From: Thermodesulfobacteriota bacterium | GTDB taxonomy: Bacteria; Desulfobacterota; DSM-4660; Desulfatiglandales; Desulfatiglandaceae | Assembly: GCA_028278625.1 (NCBI GenBank) | Contig: JANQDY010000236.1 | Span: 1-39,347, forward strand | DNA length: 39,347 nt | Direction of reading: 5' to 3' | Shown here: positions 16,147 through 24,150 of the stretch, piece by piece | Layout: every line of letters starts with the position of its first letter | Numbering within the stretch: position 1 is the first letter of the stretch | Translations under genes and position numbers: made by a program | Notes under the pieces: generated by a model | What the model was told of the DNA's origin: nothing | What the model saw: the letters and a program-made list of their open reading frames with translations, nothing else | Database searches by the model: none

Positions 16147-16160
16147 ACGTTTGTTCGTTT
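16147..16160 (+). promoter_or_regulatory. TetR operator-like site
   Basis: ACGTTTGTTCGTTT matches 12 of 14 bases of the operator core (ACGTTCATTCGTTT) seen in reverse complement at 9380 and close to the copy at 10648. It sits just downstream of a -10 box, where a repressor could block transcription of the truncated tetR and the acyl-CoA dehydrogenase. Confidence 0.5.
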
Positions 16161-16179
16161 TGGAGCTTTTTGATGCCTT

Positions 16180-16458
16180 ATGAACCGGACCAAAATAAAT
16201 CGGAAAATCGAGGAAATTCAACGGACCATCGCCCATCTCTTTGCCCATAAGGGCTATCATGCCACATCCGCGCGTGACAACGCTCGCGAGCTGGAAATGC
16301 AGCCCGCTTCTCTCTATCATTATTTCAGCGGCAAGGAGGAGATGCTCTTCGTCAGGATGAACGCGTCCATGGACGAAGCTTTGGAAGAGCTGCGGGACCG
16401 ATATCGGGTGCAATATGCCAAAAGCCGGGATGACGATGCTTTGGGAGCTGTTTCATAA
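16180..16458 (+). CDS. Truncated TetR-family protein (DNA-binding domain only)
   Basis: Only 92 residues, against about 190 for the family. The helix-turn-helix part is intact (IEEIQRTIAHLFAHKGYHAT then LEMQPASLYHYFSGKEEMLF, the usual TetR recognition region). The ligand-binding domain is missing after a short helix (LEELRDRYRVQ). The stop is followed 17 bp later by the acyl-CoA dehydrogenase ATG, so the rest was probably lost by deletion. It could be a pseudogene or a small DNA-binding protein lacking a sensor. Confidence 0.7.
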   Translation: MNRTKINRKIEEIQRTIAHLFAHKGYHATSARDNARELEMQPASLYHYFSGKEEMLFVRMNASMDEALEELRDRYRVQYAKSRDDDALGAVS

Positions 16459-16475
16459 GGCGAGGAGAAGAAAAC

Positions 16476-17624
16476 ATGGATGTTGAACTTTCAAAGGAAC
16501 AACAGGATATTCGTCAGGCGGCCAAGGAGTTCGCTCTGGGAGAACTGAAGGATATTGCCGCGGAGTGTGACCAAAATGAAACCTATCCCCCGGAATTGAT
16601 CAAGAAAGCGGGTGAGCTGGGTTTCCTGGGCGTTTTCATTGATGAGGCATACGGCGGTGCGGGATTCGGATTTATGGAACATGCCATCATTCTGGAGGAG
16701 TTCTGGCGGGTGGATCCGGGATTGGGGCAGCAGCTTTGCTCCGTGTCCTTCGGTGCCGAAGAATTATTGCTTTTCGGCACCGAGGATCAGAAACGGAAAT
16801 ATCTCACGCCCATCGCCGAAGGAAATGCCATCATGGGATTTGCCATTACCGAGCCCGACGCGGGAAGCGATACCCTTTCCGCATCCACCAGCGCATTGTT
16901 GGAGAAAGAGGAATATCGGATCAACGGCAGCAAGGTGATGATCGGAAACGGCTCCGTGGGAGACTTCCTCCTGGTGTTTTGCCTGACCGACCCGGACGAG
17001 AAGAAGCGGTCCGGGCGCCACAGTATTATCGTTGTTGAAACGGATCGGGCCGGATATGAAGCGGATGTGATGCATGGAAAAATGGGGCTTCGCGCATCCA
17101 ATACCGCCAGTGTCTTTCTTTCGGATGTGCGGGTCCCCAAAGAGAACCTGGTGGGTGAACTGGGCAACGGATTCGCCCAGCTCATGGCCTTTTTCGACCG
17201 TTCCCGCGCCTATGTGGCAGCCCATGGCGTCGGTCTGGCCCAGGGGGCCCTGGACCTGGCTTTGACCCATATACGGAACCGCGAACAGTTCGGAAGGAAA
17301 ATCGGTTCATTCCAGGCCACGCAGTTCAAGATCGCCGACATGGCCACCCGGGTGGAGCTGGCCCGAACCCTCACCCACAAGGCCTGTACCCTGCTGGATC
17401 AGGGAAAAGGGGATACCAACATCACGGCCATGGCCAAAATGTTTTCCGCCAGGACCGCCGTGGAAGTGGTGGACGAGGCCCTGCAATTGCACGGCGGGTA
17501 CGGATACTTCAATGAACAGGATGTGGAACGGTTCTATCGGGGCGCCAAGGTGCTGGAGATCTACGAAGGGGCCAAAGAGGTGGAAAAAATGATCATCGGC
17601 AGAAACGTGATCGGAAAGCTCTAA
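16476..17624 (+). CDS. Acyl-CoA dehydrogenase
   Basis: 382 residues, the normal length for the family. Signatures: GLGFMGVFIDEAYGG-like FLGVFIDEAYGGAGFGFMEH near the N-terminus, GFAITEPDAGSD (FAD/substrate contact), and RRQFG-like NREQFGRKIGSFQATQFKIA. The catalytic base is the glutamate in EIYEGAKEVEKMIIGR (E364). It oxidises an acyl-CoA at C2-C3 and passes electrons to an electron-transfer flavoprotein. It shares a promoter with the truncated tetR upstream and has a good ribosome site (GAGGAG). The acyl specificity is not evident. Confidence 0.95.
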   Translation: MDVELSKEQQDIRQAAKEFALGELKDIAAECDQNETYPPELIKKAGELGFLGVFIDEAYGGAGFGFMEHAIILEEFWRVDPGLGQQLCSVSFGAEELLLFGTEDQKRKYLTPIAEGNAIMGFAITEPDAGSDTLSASTSALLEKEEYRINGSKVMIGNGSVGDFLLVFCLTDPDEKKRSGRHSIIVVETDRAGYEADVMHGKMGLRASNTASVFLSDVRVPKENLVGELGNGFAQLMAFFDRSRAYVAAHGVGLAQGALDLALTHIRNREQFGRKIGSFQATQFKIADMATRVELARTLTHKACTLLDQGKGDTNITAMAKMFSARTAVEVVDEALQLHGGYGYFNEQDVERFYRGAKVLEIYEGAKEVEKMIIGRNVIGKL

Positions 17625-17658
17625 ACGCTGCATTGCAGTGGAACTGAATCCCGTATGC

Positions 17659-17802
17659 TTGTTTTATCCGGCATCCGATACCGTGAGCTTCAAACCAATG
17701 CATCTCCGCCAAACGAATCGTTCCATCGTCCAAGCGGATTGTCGCGGTACCTTTAAGCTTTCTCCAATGCCATCCGCCGTATTGTTTCCGCAAAAGGGCC
17801 AT
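17659..17802 (-). pseudogene. Possible remnant of a small hypothetical protein
   Basis: The minus-strand reading MALLRKQYGGWHWRKLKG, then TIRLDDGTIRLAEMHWFEAHGIG, resembles a small conserved bacterial protein recalled from memory, with a WRKLKG and EAHGIG core. The frame drifts after GIGCRIKQ. It lies in the decayed gap after the acyl-CoA dehydrogenase, so it may be an eroded gene. No function is claimed. Confidence 0.3.
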
Positions 17803-18015
17803 TTTTGCTGTCGCTCAGCTGTTGCTGTGGTAGATCGGCCTCAATAATTGCGATGTCCCCGGAATTCGGAATTCACGTGGAGATCGTCGTTATTGATTTG
17901 GATATCACGGTATCGTTTCGATGGCAGGATTCTCAATAGCCAAACTCCAGTCAATCTACCCAATAACGATTCCGGATTCAAAGGAAATTGCGGGAAGTTA
18001 TGGATTCAGGAATGG
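17803..18015. other. Decayed intergenic DNA
   Basis: No gene could be supported on either strand. This stretch lies between the small-protein remnant and the transposase remnant and appears to be eroded coding or transposon DNA. Confidence 0.4.
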
Positions 18016-18171
18016 ATCCAAAAGAATGTGCGCATGATTTCTCATAAGCGCCCAAGCATATATCGCAGTGCCAGTATCGACAGAAAGCTCCCCCATACGC
18101 TTCAAAAAGTTGTTTCTGTCGGCAACATCGTTGACAATCTGCCCCCTTTCGATACCCCGTCTCCTGCTATA
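18016..18171 (-). mobile_element. Fragment of a REP-associated (Y1/IS200-like) transposase
   Basis: The minus-strand reading RRRGIERGQIVNDVADRNNF then AIYAWALMRNHAHILL is the N-terminal Y1-transposase core (RGI-R-I, D-DR--F, AW-LM-NH-H-LL) of the REP-associated tyrosine transposase family. The HxH metal motif (NHAHILL) is present, but the catalytic tyrosine region and the rest of the protein are missing, so it is inactive. Its 5' edge joins the duplicated tail of the aldo/keto reductase. Confidence 0.7.
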
Positions 18172-18264
18172 CCGAATCTCTTGGAAGACGTCAAAAAGGA
18201 CATGGAGGGATTCAGGGCCAAAGAGCTCATCCGGATTCTCAAGCGCGCAATGAGGGTTAAGTAA
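18171..18264 (+). pseudogene. Duplicated C-terminal tail of the aldo/keto reductase
   Basis: IPNLLEDVKKDMEGFRAKEL then IRILKRAMRVK closely matches the last residues of the protein at 14780 (IPDLLEDVQKDMEGFMTKPL...), and the DNA is clearly similar. It has no FeS motifs or barrel and begins at the transposase remnant, so it is a leftover of a second copy of the gene. Confidence 0.75.
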
Positions 18265-18269
18265 GCACT

Positions 18270-19106
18270 CTATTGCAGGAAATTGCGCCTGAATAAGACA
18301 AAACGGGCAAAACGAACGGCTGCCGCCAGACCGAGGCACAAGCAGGTGCAAAGCGATATGGCCTGATTGGCGGGCAGGTCATATCGAAATGACCCGTAGA
18401 ATCCGATGAGTGTTGAAAGGATGCCGGCACTGACGGAAATCAGAATGACCCTTCCGAGACGGCGGGAAAGGAGCAGTCCCACCGAGGGGCTGACCACCAA
18501 AAAGCAGAAGATGAGGATGGCCCCGGCAGCCTTTGAGGCCGCGGAGATGGTGAGTCCAAGGGCGAAAAAGTAAAGGAGTTCCCAGAGGGCCACGCGAATC
18601 CCCAGGATTTCCGCATATTCCCGGTCCAGAAACGTGTAGAGGGTCGGGCGAAAAAAGCCGAAAAAATAGATCAGCACCGGTATGAGGGTTAGAAGAACCT
18701 GGTTCAGCTCTGATCCTGAGATGAGGATGAGATCACCGTAGAGGAGCATCTTCACCTCATGGAGGCCGAAGCCGCTTTTTGAGACCACCAGGACCGCCAG
18801 GGCCGAAGCGAACACGAAAATGAAACCGAGAATGGCATCACGGGGAAGCCTTTTCGACTCAAAAGGATAGGAAAGAACCATGACCACGATGATGGTCAGG
18901 GTCAAGGACCCGATAAACGGCTGTATGTGAAAGGCCATACCGAGGGCGATACCGCAAGCAGCCACTTCCGATAGGGCAATGCCGATAAAAACAACCCGTT
19001 TTAAAATGGTGAATACACCCAGGGCGGAACAGGTGATGCTGATCAAAAGACCTGCCAGGATCGCATCTTGAAGAAGAAAAAAGAGGTCTTTAGTGCTGGG
19101 CGGCAT
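18270..19106 (-). CDS. znuB: Zinc/metal ABC transporter permease
   Basis: A 278-residue integral membrane protein of the ABC-3 metal permease family, with about eight hydrophobic helices and the pattern AILAGLLISITCSALGVFTI near the N-terminus, then GIALSEVAACGIALG (related to the SHA/AHxxxxG motif of ZnuB). It would carry zinc or another divalent metal across the inner membrane using the ATPase at 19090. Its start overlaps the end of that gene by 17 nt. Order on the minus strand is porin, receptor, ATPase, permease. Confidence 0.93.
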   Translation of the reverse strand: MPPSTKDLFFLLQDAILAGLLISITCSALGVFTILKRVVFIGIALSEVAACGIALGMAFHIQPFIGSLTLTIIVVMVLSYPFESKRLPRDAILGFIFVFASALAVLVVSKSGFGLHEVKMLLYGDLILISGSELNQVLLTLIPVLIYFFGFFRPTLYTFLDREYAEILGIRVALWELLYFFALGLTISAASKAAGAILIFCFLVVSPSVGLLLSRRLGRVILISVSAGILSTLIGFYGSFRYDLPANQAISLCTCLCLGLAAAVRFARFVLFRRNFLQ

Positions 19107-19833
19107 GGGCCCCTACATTGATTGAATGGAGATGCCCATGGGCATTTTCAATTGATCCCGAATGCTTCCCTGTTTCGGCGGTCGGTACAAGCGCAACCGT
19201 ACCGTGTTTGACGAGGCAGACCATTTTCGCCAACCCTTTCAGCATTTGATAGCCGTGATGGGCCAGCAAAACGGTTTTCCCCTCCTGCCGGCTGAGATCC
19301 GCCAGCCAACGGAGCGTCTCCTTTTCGGAGGCCTCATCAAGCTCTGAGGTGGGTTCGTCCAACACCAGCACCTCCGGCCCGCCGGCCAATGCACGTGCAA
19401 TGAGGGTCTTTTGCTTCATGCCACCTGAAAGCTCCCCAAAGGTCTTGTGCCGGTGCTCCAAAAGTCCCAGTCTGTCCATCACACCATGGAGGTGTTTCTC
19501 CTCCGCCCTGTTGGGTTTGCGCCAGAGCCCCAGTTGTCTGTAAATACCCATCATCACAATCTGCCAGGTTTTCACCGGATAGAGGGGATCGATATCCCGG
19601 TGTTGCGGCACATACCCCAGGTTCCAGCGATGGAGGGCCATGCGCACATTCCCGGAACGCGGTTTGATCAGACCCAGAATCGCTCGAAGCAGCGTTGTTT
19701 TACCCGCCCCGTTGGGTCCCACGAAGGGCAAGAATACGCCTTTTGGAATCTCCATGGAGATGTCATGAAGAATATCCCTGCCATTGTATCCGACACAGAG
19801 GTTATCGATCTTGATAACGGTTTCGGGCTTCAT
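19090..19833 (-). CDS. znuC: Zinc/metal ABC transporter ATP-binding protein
   Basis: 247 residues. Walker A GPNGAGKTT, Q-loop VPQHRDIDP, signature LSGGMKQ, and Walker B VLVLDEPTSELDE are all present, with the H-loop in LLAHHGYQ. The YVPQHRDIDPLYPVKTWQIV block is typical of metal-uptake ATPases (ZnuC/MntB-like). The C-terminus is His-rich (ENAHGHLHSINVGAHAAQH), which may bind the metal or regulate activity. It is followed by the permease, with a 17-nt overlap, and preceded by the receptor. Confidence 0.95.
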   Translation of the reverse strand: MKPETVIKIDNLCVGYNGRDILHDISMEIPKGVFLPFVGPNGAGKTTLLRAILGLIKPRSGNVRMALHRWNLGYVPQHRDIDPLYPVKTWQIVMMGIYRQLGLWRKPNRAEEKHLHGVMDRLGLLEHRHKTFGELSGGMKQKTLIARALAGGPEVLVLDEPTSELDEASEKETLRWLADLSRQEGKTVLLAHHGYQMLKGLAKMVCLVKHGTVALVPTAETGKHSGSIENAHGHLHSINVGAHAAQH

Positions 19834-19881
19834 TTATATTGTTGTGACCTGTCGCCATTTGTCTGAAAAGCGAATCGGCAC

Positions 19882-20937
19882 TCACAGGGCTTCGGATATT
19901 TTAAAGACAATATGGTCCATGAGCGACAGATAGTCGGTTATCCCTGAAGCTTTGTCAACCGATATGGGACAAACCAAGACCTTAGCGCCGGTCTTGGATG
20001 CAACCGTTTCCGCCGCCTTTCGGCCGTAGTAGGGTGCAAGAACAATCGCTCTTACATGTTCCGCCTTCATGCGCCCGATGACATCCGCCAGATGGGAAGG
20101 CGTCGGCGGAATGCCCGGTTTGGGCTCCAGTTCCGCTGCGATCCCGAGGCCGAATCTGTTGGTGAAGTATACCCAACTGCGATGATAGGTAACGATTTTC
20201 GCCCCCTGAAAGGGCTTCATTTTCCTCAACCAGCCGCCGAGACGCTCACTCTCTTTGCGGGTTTCCAGGAAATGATACAACTTCCCCTTCAAAAGCAATG
20301 ACCAGAGTTTTGCGCCGCCATATTCCGCCACCAATACCTCGCCGAACATGTGCCCGTCAAGGGAACTTCTAAAGGCCCCAAGATTTTGTCGAAAGTCTTT
20401 GGCATATTTGGGTTCGATTGTGCAAAGGCGTTTACAAATGCTCCCCGCCACAATCCTGGCATTCAATGGGTCCAGCCAGTAATGGGGGTTGCCCTGGGCA
20501 TGAACGTCCCCCATGTCCCGGGTAACGCGCACTTTTGGAACATCCAGCTTTATGACGCCTTCGGATGCATCGAGATGCTTTGCCCCCCCTACCCGAATAC
20601 TCGGATTTCTGCTGCCGTCCAGTATGGGCCCTTCCCACCCGATCTCCAGGTCCATGCCGACCCTTATCCAGAGATCGGCATCTCTGGCCAGCAGCATATA
20701 GCCGGGTTTGGCCTGAATAAAGTGGGGATCTTCCCTGCCACTGGCAATGCTTTTAACCATCCCGTGACTTCCCGCCACGCTTCGGGCAATGGATGCCAGA
20801 TCAGTGGTCGTGGTGACGATTTGCAGTTTCTCATTCTGTTCCGCCCGAACCGGACACCAAAAGGTGACGGTCAAAAGGAAGGCCACAAACATCAATTGAA
20901 TAAGATGATAACGCAATACCGATCCTTTTCCGTTCAT
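19882..20937 (-). CDS. znuA: Zinc/metal ABC transporter periplasmic receptor
   Basis: A 351-residue cluster A-I binding protein. The ATG at 20937 is supported by a strong ribosome site (GGAGGAG, 7 nt upstream) and a signal peptide (YHLIQLMFVAFLLTVTFWCP, cleavage near VRAEQ). A longer in-frame opening to 21228 would overlap the porin gene and is rejected. Metal-ligand histidines lie in DPHFIQAKP, GNPHYWLDP and VTYHRSWVYFTNRFG, as in ZnuA-type receptors. The His/Asp-rich loop of many ZnuA proteins is absent; instead the porin upstream has a His-rich segment. The protein is exported and hands the metal to the ZnuB/C pair. Confidence 0.92.
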   Translation of the reverse strand: MNGKGSVLRYHLIQLMFVAFLLTVTFWCPVRAEQNEKLQIVTTTTDLASIARSVAGSHGMVKSIASGREDPHFIQAKPGYMLLARDADLWIRVGMDLEIGWEGPILDGSRNPSIRVGGAKHLDASEGVIKLDVPKVRVTRDMGDVHAQGNPHYWLDPLNARIVAGSICKRLCTIEPKYAKDFRQNLGAFRSSLDGHMFGEVLVAEYGGAKLWSLLLKGKLYHFLETRKESERLGGWLRKMKPFQGAKIVTYHRSWVYFTNRFGLGIAAELEPKPGIPPTPSHLADVIGRMKAEHVRAIVLAPYYGRKAAETVASKTGAKVLVCPISVDKASGITDYLSLMDHIVFKISEAL

Positions 20938-20956
20938 AAAGCGACTCCTCCGTTTA

Positions 20957-22453
20957 TTAGAATCCATGAGCCCCATGGGTTCCGAAATTGACCACCGCCT
21001 GTACGAAAACCTGCCAGAAGTTCTCCCGGGTGCCGTCATCCAGGGCCCAGTCGTTATAGCTGGTCTGGAACCTGAGCCTTGAAAACTCGGTGGGACTCCA
21101 GTCCACCATCCCCGTATAACGGCGGCTGCTGTCAAAGCTTTCGGAATTGCCCGGAGGATATTTGTTATCGTTGGTAAGTCCCACCATATCAAGACGAAGA
21201 CCGGTCCGCCAGCGGGGAAGAAACCCATAGAGCCCCTGAACGTAGAACCCGTCCTGTTTCTTTACGAGGCTTTTGCCCACCATTGAAGGATTGAGGTCGT
21301 GCCCCACAACGTCCAGATCGGTCTTTCGATAGAGATACTCACCTTGAACGATCCAGTCGCCCATTCCGTATGCCATCGGGGCATCATATTTATACACAAA
21401 ATCGCCCCCAAAGAAGTAACTGTCCCCGTCAAGCCAGTGGTCCTCGGTTCCATCTCCATTGCCGTCGTGGGCTTCCTGGTCCTTTCCCGTTGATCCGAAC
21501 AAACCGATTTGGAGACCGTGCTGCTGAGGCAGGTTGGGTGATACTTTCAGCCAGCCCACCCACAGCCTGGGGCCGCTGTGATCAGGCAGATGTTCGCCGT
21601 CGATGTAGTTGAACATCCTTTCGTTCTCTCCCTGGGCCGCTTCCAGGCCCAGCAGCAGATGAAAAGGGGTTGGCGCAAGCCATGAGAGCTGTGCGCCGGT
21701 TTCCAAAAGGCCATGATAGCCGAAGAGCAGTTCAGAAACGAGGGGCCGGTCGGTGAAGTCCCATTCATGGGGGTGTTGGCGGTTGATTCGGCTGAAGTCG
21801 CTCAGATATTTCCCGGCTTTTACCTTGAATCCGGCGGGAAGAGAGGTGGTTTCAAATACGGCCTCCTCAATGCCGAAATGCCCCGGATGATAGGTGAGTG
21901 TTGTATATGCTCTGAAGTAGGGATCCACCGCGGCTCCCAGGTAGAGTTCCACTTCCCGAAGATTAAATCCCCTTTCAAAATAGTCACTGTGGTCGTGATC
22001 ATGATCGTCACCATGGCCGTGGCCAAAGCCGGCTATCTCTGAAATGAGATGCTCGGCCCCGTCTTCCGTATTGTCATTGTAGTAGAGGGTATCAATGGAA
22101 ACGGCAATTTCCGGATTGATGGATTGGATGGCACTGCTCACGGAAGACCAGGTCCCGTCGGTTTTGGAAGATTCTTGCTCGGCGGATTCCGCAATCTGCC
22201 GCTCGAGGGACTTTTCCCCATCCTCGGAAGCGGTCTCAGCCACCTGGGAAGAAAGTGTTTCTATCTGTTTCTGCATTTCCGACAGCTTCTTTTCATAGGC
22301 ACGCCTCTCCCGGGCCATCTCCTCTTTCAAGGCGTCAATCTGCGCCTTGATGTCTGCCAGCGTACCCGATTTTTGTGTTTTCTCCTCCGCCTGTGAATGG
22401 GCGGCAAAACAGAAGAAAACCACCGCCACCACCATAATGATTTTTGCTCTCAT
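20957..22453 (-). CDS. His-rich outer-membrane porin of the zinc operon
   Basis: 498 residues. A signal peptide (IIMVVAVVFFCFAAHSQAEE) is followed by a coiled coil (~30-75; IDALKEEMARERRAYEKKLS) that would form a trimer stalk. A His/Asp-rich loop comes next (FGHGHGDDHDHDHSD, about residues 145-160), and then a beta-barrel with alternating aromatic strands that ends in Phe, the outer-membrane sorting signal. The start has a strong ribosome site (GGGGGAGGG). Only the first gene after the palindrome-controlled promoter, it probably brings zinc across the outer membrane for the ZnuABC system downstream. No specific family name was recognised; the zinc role is inferred from the loop and the operon. 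Confidence 0.85.
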   Translation of the reverse strand: MRAKIIMVVAVVFFCFAAHSQAEEKTQKSGTLADIKAQIDALKEEMARERRAYEKKLSEMQKQIETLSSQVAETASEDGEKSLERQIAESAEQESSKTDGTWSSVSSAIQSINPEIAVSIDTLYYNDNTEDGAEHLISEIAGFGHGHGDDHDHDHSDYFERGFNLREVELYLGAAVDPYFRAYTTLTYHPGHFGIEEAVFETTSLPAGFKVKAGKYLSDFSRINRQHPHEWDFTDRPLVSELLFGYHGLLETGAQLSWLAPTPFHLLLGLEAAQGENERMFNYIDGEHLPDHSGPRLWVGWLKVSPNLPQQHGLQIGLFGSTGKDQEAHDGNGDGTEDHWLDGDSYFFGGDFVYKYDAPMAYGMGDWIVQGEYLYRKTDLDVVGHDLNPSMVGKSLVKKQDGFYVQGLYGFLPRWRTGLRLDMVGLTNDNKYPPGNSESFDSSRRYTGMVDWSPTEFSRLRFQTSYNDWALDDGTRENFWQVFVQAVVNFGTHGAHGF

Positions 22454-22503
22454 GATCCCTCCCCCCAGATTTCATCCGGAAACATCCATCTCCAGAGATT
22501 ATT

Positions 22504-22533
22504 ATTACATTGTAATAATTATTACGATGTAAT
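22504..22533 (-). promoter_or_regulatory. Zur/Fur-like palindromic operator of the zinc operon
   Basis: A 30-bp inverted repeat with one mismatch between 15-nt arms; its centre is the perfect palindrome GTAATAATTATTAC (22512-22525). It resembles Zur-type boxes. It overlaps the -10 and spacer of the predicted operon promoter, so metal-dependent repression is likely. The binding protein may be a Zur encoded elsewhere or the neighbouring ribbon-helix-helix protein. Confidence 0.75.
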
Positions 22534-22544
22534 ACCCCTGTCAA
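22516..22544 (-). promoter_or_regulatory. Promoter of the zinc operon
   Basis: On the minus strand, TTGACA (22539-22544), a 17-nt spacer, and TAATTA (22516-22521), about 60 nt ahead of the porin start codon. It is overlapped by the palindrome above. Confidence 0.6.
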
Positions 22545-22742
22545 GGCAAAAAAAGAAGGCTGAAGGGTATTTGGGAAACGGTTGAAGATATCACCTAAAA
22601 GGCCGGGGTCGGGTCCAGATCCTGCTTTTGCTGTCTTACGCATCAAAACGGGATCAGCGGGCAGGCCTGTTCTCGGGGCACTTCGGCACCTTCAGGTTTT
22701 TTTGAATCGATCTTTAATCTGATGTGGGGGGATTGACTTGGA

Positions 22743-23039
22743 TCAGTCGCAATCGACGGTTTTGGCCGATGGTCCTTCCTCGGGATCCCGGGAGCAGGTG
22801 AACTTCAGGTCGTGGCATTTCTTGCACTCTTTCAGGGGGTGATCCACCAGAAAATCCTGCAAGTGGCGTTTCTGGTCCGGAGAAATAACCCCCGTGCCGC
22901 TGCAAAGGGGGCAAACACTTTCAAGGGCTGCCAGGATGGCGTTTCGGATGAAGTCGGAACGGTTCTGTATCCCCTGCATGGCTTCCAGAAGGGAGGCATC
23001 GGCTTTGAAGGTGATGATTTCATGCTTTGCTTTTTTCAT
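22743..23039 (-). CDS. Ribbon-helix-helix protein with Cys-rich C-terminal domain
   Basis: 98 residues when started at the ATG at 23039; a longer frame to 23102 lacks support. Residues 1-42 are a CopG/NikR-like ribbon-helix-helix (HEIITFKADASLLEAMQGIQ, then NRSDFIRNAILAALE). The C-terminal part has six cysteines (43, 46, 72, 75, 82, 97) with CPLC and CKKC pairs, suggesting a structural or sensing zinc site. It lies directly upstream of the zinc operon on the same strand and is a strong candidate for a metal-responsive repressor. No DNA target has been shown. Confidence 0.85.
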   Translation of the reverse strand: MKKAKHEIITFKADASLLEAMQGIQNRSDFIRNAILAALESVCPLCSGTGVISPDQKRHLQDFLVDHPLKECKKCHDLKFTCSRDPEEGPSAKTVDCD

Positions 23040-23145
23040 GGCAATGGCATTCCGAAAGAAGGGTTTGAGGTTTCTTGTCAGATTATGACGCCGTATTACC
23101 AAAAGTCAAGGCACAAAAGCCTCCGGAGGAATGAAACCAGCCTTC

Positions 23146-24150
23146 TCATGAGGCCCCCAGCATGGTGCTTCTCACCTGGCCGGGTGTTTTTCCGGTCCAG
23201 GCGTTAAACGCCCTGAAAAAAGAATTGGGATCTTCAAAACCGAGCAGAAAGGAGATCTCGGCACCGCTCATGCCGGGATGCTTCAGATAGTGTTCCGCCA
23301 GGGATTCCCGGGTTTTGTTCAATACCGCCTGAAAACTCACCCCTTCCTGTTTGAGCCGTCGCTGAAGGGTCCTTGTACTGGTGCCAAGCCTTTTGGATAC
23401 GGCGTCCATGGTGGCCGAACCACCCGGCAGCAGTTCCAGCAGCGCAGCATTCACCCGCTCCGATGTGCTCGCGGTCTCGTCCAGTTGGGCCAGCCGTTTC
23501 CGCAGATCCGGTTCAAAAACCTCCCACATCTTCTCGTTTGAGGTCAAAAAGGGCCTTTTGGCATCGGATGCCGAAAAATGCAACTTGGGTGCGGGCCCCC
23601 GTCTGATCTTCTCACCGAAAAACTCCGTATAGGCATCCGGGGGATCGGGGAGATGGGGAGATATCACCCGAAGGGGAACGATTCTCGTTCTTGTGGCGAT
23701 CCGCGCAAGCTGCACAAAAAAGATCAGTTCGAAGAGTACCACTGATGGGGGCGGCTTGACCGATTTGTCGAGCCATTCAACCTCCACCGTGGTCTCATGC
23801 TTACCCGCATCCACATGCAGCGCCATGGGTCCGATCAGCTTTTTGTAATGGGAAATCCGTTTAAGGGCCCTGTTGAGGTCCGGGCTGCAAAGGGCCGCGA
23901 AAATAGGGGGATCAAAGGCCTCCACCGATATGGCGCTTCCCACTCTCAAGGGCATCCTCGGGTCATCGGCTTCCTCATCGATACCCCGGCACAGGCGGAA
24001 GTATTCTTCCGTGGTCATTGTGGCTTTCTCACGGGCAAAAAGATCGCCGGGAAGCCCGGCCCGCCGCAACACATTTTCAACGCTCAATCCGAGGTCTTGA
24101 ATGAGAATCCGCCAGCCCGGGTTCACGGGATAGGGTTTGATGGTCGTCAT
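23146..24150 (-). CDS. AraC-family transcriptional regulator
   Basis: 334 residues. The N-terminal ~230 residues form the arabinose-binding-like domain of the OruR/ArgR-type AraC group (YPVNPGWRILIQDLGLSVEN; then MPLRVGSAISVEAFDPPIFA). The C-terminus has two helix-turn-helix motifs: MDAVSKRLGTSTRTLQRRLK and MSGAEISFLLGFEDPNSFFR, ending with AFNAWTGKTPGQVR. It is divergent from the flavodoxin-ferredoxin gene at 24490, and the intergenic region contains two direct repeats 21 bp apart, the usual spacing for AraC half-sites. It therefore probably controls that gene, and perhaps itself. The ligand is unknown. Confidence 0.93.
   Translation of the reverse strand: MTTIKPYPVNPGWRILIQDLGLSVENVLRRAGLPGDLFAREKATMTTEEYFRLCRGIDEEADDPRMPLRVGSAISVEAFDPPIFAALCSPDLNRALKRISHYKKLIGPMALHVDAGKHETTVEVEWLDKSVKPPPSVVLFELIFFVQLARIATRTRIVPLRVISPHLPDPPDAYTEFFGEKIRRGPAPKLHFSASDAKRPFLTSNEKMWEVFEPDLRKRLAQLDETASTSERVNAALLELLPGGSATMDAVSKRLGTSTRTLQRRLKQEGVSFQAVLNKTRESLAEHYLKHPGMSGAEISFLLGFEDPNSFFRAFNAWTGKTPGQVRSTMLGAS

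Noticed and set aside
20938..21228. N-terminal extension of the zinc receptor
   Set aside because: It overlaps the porin gene and lacks a signal peptide; the ATG at 20937 has a strong ribosome site.
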